In this document: positions 32,964-38,072 of the stretch, piece by piece
Position numbering within the stretch: the first letter of the stretch is position 1
Layout of the letters: the number at the start of each line of letters is the position of its first letter
DNA from: Luteitalea sp.
GTDB taxonomy: Bacteria; Acidobacteriota; Vicinamibacteria; Vicinamibacterales; Vicinamibacteraceae
Length of the DNA stretch: 38,072 bases
Assembly: GCA_009377605.1 (NCBI GenBank)
Contig: WHTT01000017.1
Location: 47,648 to 85,719 of the forward strand
Direction: 5' to 3'
Notes under the pieces: generated by a model
What the model saw: the letters and a program-made list of their open reading frames with translations, nothing else
Databases searched by the model: none
Told to the model about the DNA's origin: nothing
Translations under genes and position numbers: made by a program

Positions 32964-34289
32964 ATGACGAACGAATCGATCTTCGCCGTGCGGCCGCTTG
33001 GTGTCCGTGAAGTCAACACAGGAACGGTGCTGGAGATCCTTCGGCGCCGTCAGACGACCCGGACCGAGCTCATCCGTCTTTCTGGATTGAGCAAGGCCAC
33101 CGTCTCGGTGATCGTGGCCGACCTGCTCGAGCGCGGCCTGGTGCAGACAGCGGGACGGCAGCAGGAAGGGCGAGGCCGCAGTCGTGTCGTGCTGCAGTTC
33201 AACCCGCTGGCGCGCTCGGTGCTTGGAGCGCAGATTGCTGACGATGTCTGCACCATCGTGCTCACTGATTTGGATGGGAAAACCTACCGCCGAACCGCTC
33301 GTCCGCTACGCGGAACCGACCCGGGCGACGTCGTGGATGCGCTGGTCGAAGGGGTCACTGAGCTCCGGCCGTTCGCCGTCTCGCCGGTGCTCGGTCTCGG
33401 CGTCGGGACACCTGGAGTGGTCGACCGGGCGGGGCGACATATCACGATGGCCGTCTCGCATGGGTGGCGCGACGTGCCGATGGCCGCGCTGCTCGAGGAG
33501 CACTTGGGAGTACCGGTCCTGGTGGCGAATCGCGCCAAGGTCGCCGCGCTCGGCCACGTCGGTCACGGCGAACGCGATCGGCCGACAGATCTAATCTATG
33601 TCTTCCTTGGGAGAGGCGTCATCGCAGGTCTCGTCATCGACGGCCAGTTGTGCTTTGGGCGCGACGGCTGGGCGGGCGACATCGGTCACGTCACTGTGCG
33701 CCCCGACGGTGTCTTGTGCGGCTGCGGGAACCGCGGCTGCCTCTACACCGTGGCCGGCGAACATGCCATTCTCGCCCTCGCCCGATCCCACGCCCGCCAC
33801 GCCGGCCCATCAACCTTGTTGCACACGCTCACGAACGGAAGGCTGGCCGAGCTCACCTTACCGCTCTTGGCCGACGCCGCCCACCATCGGGACGCGGCGG
33901 CGTTGGCAACGCTCGAGGAGATTGGCGCATGCCTCGGCATCGTTTTGGCAAACCTCGTGAACACGCTCAATCCCGACGCCGTCGTGCTCGGCGGCCCGAG
34001 CACGTGCCTCGGTGAGCCGCTGCTGGACGCCATCCGCCGCGAGCTCCACGTCCGCGCGGTCGTAGAGACCACACACGCACTCGATATCAGCATCTCGCAA
34101 GCCGGTGACGAAGCGGGCGCCGCGGGCGCCGCCATTCTCTGGATCAGTCGTACGCTTGTTGCCTCGACGACACTGAGGCTCCTGGGTGATCGCCGACCGG
34201 AGGTCACGCCGTTGGAGATCACACCACCCATGGCAGACCGAAACACCGATGGTGGCGCGACGGACAACTCGAGTGAGCGCGGGGGATAG
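32964..34289 (+). CDS. ROK-family transcriptional regulator
   Basis: 441 residues. ATG 32964 is preferred to an upstream TTG. The N-terminal winged helix-turn-helix covers about 18-75 (TVLEILRRRQTTRTELIRLS, KATVSVIVADLLERG). The rest is the ROK sugar-kinase-like fold (LGLGVGTPGVVD). The zinc motif is complete: His242 in DIGHVTV and CGCGNRGC (Cys252, 254, 259). The catalytic NDAN of ROK kinases reads NRAK (189-192), so this is a sensor and not a kinase. ROK repressors answer to sugars or sugar phosphates. Being divergent from the TonB receptor (221-bp gap), it is the best candidate regulator for the receptor and perhaps the dispersed sulfatase promoters. Confidence 0.93.
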   Translation: MTNESIFAVRPLGVREVNTGTVLEILRRRQTTRTELIRLSGLSKATVSVIVADLLERGLVQTAGRQQEGRGRSRVVLQFNPLARSVLGAQIADDVCTIVLTDLDGKTYRRTARPLRGTDPGDVVDALVEGVTELRPFAVSPVLGLGVGTPGVVDRAGRHITMAVSHGWRDVPMAALLEEHLGVPVLVANRAKVAALGHVGHGERDRPTDLIYVFLGRGVIAGLVIDGQLCFGRDGWAGDIGHVTVRPDGVLCGCGNRGCLYTVAGEHAILALARSHARHAGPSTLLHTLTNGRLAELTLPLLADAAHHRDAAALATLEEIGACLGIVLANLVNTLNPDAVVLGGPSTCLGEPLLDAIRRELHVRAVVETTHALDISISQAGDEAGAAGAAILWISRTLVASTTLRLLGDRRPEVTPLEITPPMADRNTDGGATDNSSERGG

Positions 34290-34298
34290 AACCTTTCC

Positions 34299-34335
34299 GA
34301 ACCCGAAACGGACGCCTCGGCGAGGCGTCCCTACC
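34299..34335. repeat. REP-like hairpin, second copy
   Basis: A near-identical copy, in the same orientation, of the sequence at 29268-29305. The stem is GGACGCC/GGCGTCC around TCGGCGA. It starts 9 bases after the ROK stop codon and may serve as its terminator or mRNA end. Confidence 0.75.
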
Positions 34336-34500
34336 TAGTGCCCCGTAACAGTGATTCGTCACATAATTCCCGGGCGGGGCATCCCGGCTGGCTGCGTTGC
34401 TCGTCGGTCAAATACCGCCTGTATGCTCCCTCCTCGCGCCTTGCCAGCCGGGCGCCGCGCTCCGGGACTTATGCAACGAATCACTGTTACGGGACACTAG
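34335..34500. mobile_element. MITE-like palindromic element (166 bp, about 58-bp inverted termini)
   Basis: The element starts with CTAGTG and ends with CACTAG. The outer 25 bases of the arms match except for one base (CCCGTAACAGTGATTCGT in both), and the arms stay about 80% alike for about 58 bases to GGCTGGC. The 50-base centre has no coding capacity. It lies directly against the REP hairpin, between the ROK gene and the transporter gene. Small size, long inverted termini and absence of a transposase gene fit a non-autonomous element. No target duplication is certain beyond the terminal CTAG. Confidence 0.7.
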
Positions 34501-34562
34501 AAATCGCTGTGATATCTTCGGCGCGCGAACGCTGAGCTTCGAAAGGATCGATCCACAGACTC

Positions 34563-35819
34563 GTGCCGCGCATCCTACGCTCCATCGGTCCTGCGATCAT
34601 CGTGGCGGCCGTGGTCCTGGGCCCCGGCAGCATCTTGACGAGCTCGCAGGTAGGCGCCCACTTCGGTTACCTGGGCGTACCGGTGCTCGCGGGCGCCGCC
34701 ATCCTAATGATCGGCATGGTCGCCTTGTCGGCCAGGATTGGCGCCGTTTACGCGGGCAGTCCCTGCGACGAGCTGGCGTCGCGACTGGGCCGACCCGTTG
34801 CGCGCTTGGTCGGAATCACGGTCTTTGCCACCATTGCGCTCTTCCAGTCCGGCAACAACATCGCCATCATCGCGGGCCTGGAGCCGCTCCTCGGCGATCC
34901 AGCCGGCACGGAAACAACCGCTCTCGGCCCATGGACCAAGGGGAGCCTCCTTGTCGCCGTCAACCTCTGCGCGACGCTCAGCCTCTTCCACACGCGAGAT
35001 TTGTACGGCCGCATCGAGCAGCTCATGAAGATCCTGGTCGCCGTCATGGTGGCGGCGTTCCTGATCAACTTCGTTGTCGTCTTCACGAAGCCGCACGACG
35101 ACCACGCGTTCTCCGCGTGGCACGGGAGCGACGTCGACATCATCCCCGTGCTCGGCCTGATCGGGACGACGCTCTCGCTGGCTGGCGCCTTCTTCCAGGC
35201 GTATCTCGTGAAGGAGAAGGGCTGGGGCGTCACGCAGACGCGTGACAGCTTGATCGACTCGGTGCTCAGCATCACCGTGCTGGCCTTCATCACGGCTCTG
35301 ATCCTCACGACGGCCGCGCGGGTCTTCTACGGCCAACCGGCCCCTGTGCGGCTGGTCAGCGCGGCCGATGTGGCGCGGCAATTGGAGCCCTCCTTCGGCG
35401 CCGCGGCGAAGATCATCTTCTGCCTTGGGATTCTGGCGGCCGCCTCGAGCTCCTTCCTGGTGAACGCGATGATCGGCGGCACGGTGCTGGCGGACTCGCT
35501 TGGCAAAGGCAGCCGCCTGAACGACAGGTGGCCTCTCTGGTGCACGACGGCGGCGCTCTGGGGAGGTGGATCCATCGCCATCCGTTCGCTCTGGAGCGAA
35601 GGCAGCACGGTCGCGCTCATCACGCTGGCCCAGGCGCTGACGGTGCTGGGCACGCCGGCGCTCGGCCTCGCGCTCATCTATCTTGGTGTTCGCAGCCGCA
35701 AGGAGCTCGCCGATGACCGCAAAGTCCCCGTATGGATGCTCGGACTGGCGGCGATCGGCGTGCTCCTCGCCTGCGGCCTCGTCTCCGTGACCGCCGCCAG
35801 GCTGCTCGACAGGCTGTGA
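34563..35819 (+). CDS. Divergent NRAMP-family (SLC11-like) membrane transporter
   Basis: 418 residues with about 10-11 hydrophobic segments. The start GTG 34563 is tentative, with no strong ribosome site. The overall NRAMP pattern is clear (ILRSIGPAIIVAAVVLGPGS, FLVNAMIGGTVLADSLG). The metal-binding motifs are changed: the first-helix DPGN is GPGS (about 20-23), and the sixth-helix MPH region reads GAFFQAYL. In characterised NRAMP proteins those Asp, Asn and Met residues bind the transition metal, so this protein probably moves something else or works differently. It follows the ROK regulator in a sugar-type locus, so an organic substrate or magnesium-like ion should be considered. It has no operon partner downstream on its strand. 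Confidence 0.8.
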   Translation: MPRILRSIGPAIIVAAVVLGPGSILTSSQVGAHFGYLGVPVLAGAAILMIGMVALSARIGAVYAGSPCDELASRLGRPVARLVGITVFATIALFQSGNNIAIIAGLEPLLGDPAGTETTALGPWTKGSLLVAVNLCATLSLFHTRDLYGRIEQLMKILVAVMVAAFLINFVVVFTKPHDDHAFSAWHGSDVDIIPVLGLIGTTLSLAGAFFQAYLVKEKGWGVTQTRDSLIDSVLSITVLAFITALILTTAARVFYGQPAPVRLVSAADVARQLEPSFGAAAKIIFCLGILAAASSSFLVNAMIGGTVLADSLGKGSRLNDRWPLWCTTAALWGGGSIAIRSLWSEGSTVALITLAQALTVLGTPALGLALIYLGVRSRKELADDRKVPVWMLGLAAIGVLLACGLVSVTAARLLDRL

Positions 35820-35865
35820 CCGACGACGCCATGCACACGGCCCACGACCATGGGCGCCGCACCGC

Positions 35866-35892
35866 TGGCCGCCCTAAAGGGCCGCCCTACGT
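35866..35892. repeat. GC-rich inverted repeat between converging genes
   Basis: GGCCGCCCTAAAGGGCCGCC-type sequence with a GCCC/GGGC stem around TAAA (35871-35882). It lies in the 96-bp gap between the converging transporter and TPR genes, where it could act on both transcripts. The weak stem and lack of a T-run make it an uncertain terminator. Confidence 0.4.
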
Positions 35893-35915
35893 AACGCTGA
35901 GAGGGGAAGGATGGA

Positions 35916-37340
35916 CTACGGCTCGCTCCACTTGGCCTGCATCCAGGCGCGCAGTCCTAGCGTGGAGCGCGAGAGTCGGAGTCCGGGGTCTAGCGCTTCG
36001 GCCTCGTCCAGGGCACGCCGCGCCGCGTCGTGCTGGCCGCGCCGCTCCAGAGCGAGCGAGAGCTGATAGTGAGCCGGCGCGTAATCGGGCGCTCTCTTGA
36101 CCGCGGAGCGAAACGCTCGAAGCGCCTCTGCGACATCCCCCTTTTCGAGTCTACGAATGCCGCTGAACGTCATGAAGGTGGCTGCCTCCGCCGCCCCCTT
36201 CTCCTGCCGTTGCTCCTCGGCAAGGCGGATGTGCTCGAGCGCCTCGTCGACGTCGCCCTGCTGGCGAAGCGCGAGTCCCAGCGAATAGTGCGCCGCCGGA
36301 AACTTGGGTTGGCTGCTCACCGCTCTGCGGAGGACGTCGATCGCCGACTCGAGGGCTCCACGTTCCCGGTGGATCGTGCCCAACGCAAAGAGCGCCTCGG
36401 CGTAACGCGGCCGCATCTCGATCGCCTGCCTGATCCAGGACACCGCCTCGCCGCTCTTGCCCTGCTGCCAGAGCGTGAAGCCCAACGAATAGGCCGCCTC
36501 GGGAAACTCAGCTCTCTGCTCGAGCGCCTTCCGGAGCTGAGCCGACGCCTCCGCGAGCCGGTCTTGCGCCTTCAGCGCCATGCCCACGTTGTAGACCAAG
36601 ACGGCGTTGGTCGGATCCGCCCGCAGGATCTCACGGTAGATCGTCTCCGCCGATCCGGGATCGCCACGCTCCATGTAGGCGAGCGCGAGATTGTGCTTCG
36701 CTGGCTGGTACTCTGGATGACGCGCCAGCAGTCTGCGAAACGTCGCCACCGCCGCGTCGAGGTCGCCCACGCGAAGCTGCGTCAAGCCGAGGCTGTTGTG
36801 AGCCTGCAGGAAGCTTGGCTTGCGACGTATCGCTTCGCGGAACGCGCGCAACGCCCCGCCGTAATCGCCCAGCTCGCGCAGCGCCGAGCCCAGGCTGTGG
36901 TGCGCCTCCGCATTGTCGACGCCGGATTTCAGCGCGAGCTCGAAGTGGTCGATCGCCGTCTCGGGCCGCCCCAAGCGCTGCAGGCTGAGGCCCATGAAAT
37001 AGTGCGCTTCGCCGAGCTCCGGCGACAGGTGAATGGCCCGTTGTAGCTCGTCGACCGCTGCCTTCCACTGACGCGTCCAGTACAGAGAGACACCCAAGGC
37101 GTAGCGAGCCTCGGCCGATTGCGGGTCTTGCTTCAGGGCCTCCCGCAGCTCACGGAATCCCTCTTCCCACTTTCCCTCTTGCTGCAGCCGCAGCGCCCGA
37201 TCGAGATGCCGACGCACCCTCTCGGAGGACGGCTGCTGCTCCGAAGCCGCCGTGGCGCCGGCGACGGCCGTCACCAGCAGCAACGCCACCTTGATCGAGC
37301 GTGTGATGCCCCGCCGGCTCTCGAGAAACTCTCCCACCAT
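35916..37340 (-). CDS. Exported TPR-repeat protein
   Basis: About 474 residues from ATG 37340 (MVGEFLESRRGITRS); an ATG five codons upstream is possible. A hydrophobic segment (KVALLLVTAVAGATA) suggests export or membrane anchoring. The rest is about eleven tetratricopeptide repeats with the usual pattern, for example AEARYALGVSLYWTRQWKAA and AEAHHSLGSALRELGDYGGA. TPR arrays bind proteins or peptides, so a scaffold or adaptor role in the envelope is likely. It follows the dimethylformamidase-like gene by 21 nt and is the last gene of the operon that runs through the contig ends. TPR proteins are frequent neighbours of PVC-type dehydrogenases, but the partner is unknown. Confidence 0.88.
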   Translation of the reverse strand: MVGEFLESRRGITRSIKVALLLVTAVAGATAASEQQPSSERVRRHLDRALRLQQEGKWEEGFRELREALKQDPQSAEARYALGVSLYWTRQWKAAVDELQRAIHLSPELGEAHYFMGLSLQRLGRPETAIDHFELALKSGVDNAEAHHSLGSALRELGDYGGALRAFREAIRRKPSFLQAHNSLGLTQLRVGDLDAAVATFRRLLARHPEYQPAKHNLALAYMERGDPGSAETIYREILRADPTNAVLVYNVGMALKAQDRLAEASAQLRKALEQRAEFPEAAYSLGFTLWQQGKSGEAVSWIRQAIEMRPRYAEALFALGTIHRERGALESAIDVLRRAVSSQPKFPAAHYSLGLALRQQGDVDEALEHIRLAEEQRQEKGAAEAATFMTFSGIRRLEKGDVAEALRAFRSAVKRAPDYAPAHYQLSLALERRGQHDAARRALDEAEALDPGLRLSRSTLGLRAWMQAKWSEP

Positions 37341-37361
37341 GCCGCGGCATATCAAAGGTCA

Positions 37362-38072
37362 CTACCCGTGGCTGGTGTCATGTTGGCCGAGGGCGCCACA
37401 AGCCTTCAGGAAGTTCGCCGTGATGCGCTGCACGCGCTCGTCGGGACCGTGCGGGCGGCCGTAGTGCGAATGGGGAGGGATGAGGCCGGGCGGCGCCGAG
37501 AGTCCCATCGACCAGAAGATCGTCGCCGCGTTGAAGACCCAGTTGCCCCGCCCGCCTGGATAGACTGTCGCACTGTACCGCGACTCGTGGTCGCCGCTGT
37601 TGATCGTGGTCCCTTCCGCCACCACCTGCAGACCCGGGATGTCGGCCGGGTCGCCATGATGTTCCCACCCGACGAGCCCCGGAATGCGGTCGCCGTTCCG
37701 CATCCCCGTTCTTTCGAAGATCCAATGATCCGCCTTGCTGACGATCCAGTCGGCCGAACCGTTGAACGGGTACATCGTGCGGGCGCCTATCAAGGTGTTC
37801 TCGTTGGGTGGCTCGAGCTCGAACGGTCCCATGATGCCTGTCCGCTCTTCCGCTTCGCTGATCCCGCCGAAGCGGCCGACGCGATGGAGAATGCGATGGG
37901 GTCGACCTGCCGGATCCGGCACCGTCGACACCCGCTGGCCGCCACGCGTCAGCCCCGTTCGCTCATCGATGGTCTCCGGCTTCAAGACCGTGGCGGGCGC
38001 CAGGTCGATGGCCCACATGATGGCGTTCCCGGAGAGGAATCCTGCGCTCAGCCCCTCGTCGACCGCCTGCTT
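37362..38072 (-). CDS. N,N-dimethylformamidase beta-subunit-like protein, C-terminal part
   Basis: This is the second part of the gene that begins at 982, with the 55-base repeat counted once. Residues 328-545 start with MWAIDLAPATV and end at a TAG at 37362. The typical C-terminal features are present: GLVGWEHHGDPAD, DHESRYSATVYPGGRGNW and FNAATIFWSMGLS. An ATG happens to fall at the repeat boundary (38018), but the frame continues upstream, and SGNAI-MWAID reads as natural family sequence across the joint. It should not be annotated as a separate short gene. The product is likely exported by the Tat route. Confidence 0.8.
   Translation of the reverse strand, partial: KQAVDEGLSAGFLSGNAIMWAIDLAPATVLKPETIDERTGLTRGGQRVSTVPDPAGRPHRILHRVGRFGGISEAEERTGIMGPFELEPPNENTLIGARTMYPFNGSADWIVSKADHWIFERTGMRNGDRIPGLVGWEHHGDPADIPGLQVVAEGTTINSGDHESRYSATVYPGGRGNWVFNAATIFWSMGLSAPPGLIPPHSHYGRPHGPDERVQRITANFLKACGALGQHDTSHG
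38018..38072. repeat. 55-bp direct terminal repeat, right copy
   Basis: Identical to bases 1-55. See the left copy for the interpretation as circular closure. Confidence 0.93.

Noticed and set aside
36030-37046. 338-codon plus-strand frame
   Set aside because: Antisense to regular TPR repeats.
1-38072. Plasmid or phage replication, partition, conjugation or integrase genes
   Set aside because: None was recognised in any frame. The circle is therefore not called a plasmid.
1-38072. tRNA, rRNA or CRISPR loci
   Set aside because: No cloverleaf-like, rRNA-like or regularly spaced repeat sequence was noticed by eye. A dedicated scan could still find a small RNA.

Overview
The window appears to be one complete circular assembly of 38,017 bp. 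Its first and last 55 bases are identical, and a gene that starts at 982 on the minus strand reads in frame off the left end and continues from 38,018 to a stop at 37,362. I see no replication, partition, mobilisation, phage or conjugation gene, so the circle could be a plasmid without a recognisable replicon, an excised island, or an assembly loop. The high G+C content, a TonB-dependent receptor with a carboxypeptidase-regulatory-like N-terminus, PVC-type heme-binding dehydrogenases, a relic of the DUF222-type HNH family and short GC-rich intergenic hairpins together suggest an Acidobacteriota-like (perhaps Vicinamibacteria) or related heterotroph. That assignment is inference.

Layout. (1) Minus-strand operon 5485 to 994, through the ends, to 35916: sulfatase, PVC-type dehydrogenase with C-terminal cytochrome c, N,N-dimethylformamidase-like Tat protein, TPR protein. 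A LysR gene lies upstream at 5624-6535. (2) A decayed patch at 6.6-8.3 kb with a sulfatase relic and an HNH relic. (3) Plus-strand genes 8275-13939: secreted alpha/beta-hydrolase, 3-hydroxyacyl-CoA-dehydrogenase-family enzyme, then, behind its own promoter, a lipoprotein sulfatase coupled to a sulfatase-like protein that lacks the catalytic half. (4) A ferritin-like di-iron protein (minus, 13970-15403), a PD40/metallohydrolase relic (plus, 15636-16525), a Tat-exported glycosidase-like protein (minus, 16471-19125) and a sulfatase (minus, 19253-20740). (5) An enolase-superfamily gene (plus, 21026-22285). (6) Minus-strand operon 29251 to 22322: two amidohydrolases, a shortened hydrolase, a second PVC-type dehydrogenase and a sulfatase, lying downstream of a large TonB-dependent receptor (29344-32742). 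(7) A ROK regulator (plus), a REP hairpin, a MITE-like palindromic element and a divergent NRAMP-family transporter.

Taken together this looks like a scavenging locus for a sulfated organic substrate, probably a sulfated glycan. Uptake would be by the TonB receptor, desulfation by four intact formylglycine sulfatases (CSPSR or CTPSR), glycosidic and ester cleavage by secreted hydrolases, oxidation by two periplasmic cytochrome-linked dehydrogenases, and intracellular processing by dehydrogenase, enolase-type and amidohydrolase enzymes. ROK and LysR proteins are the local regulators. The substrate cannot be named from sequence, and no sulfatase-maturating enzyme is present.

Two things stand out. 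Five genes keep both termini of their families but have lost the middle, with or without a frameshift. Also, several promoters carry a similar short motif (GATTCG or TTCTAATTG type) near the predicted transcription start, which suggests one regulator controls dispersed units.
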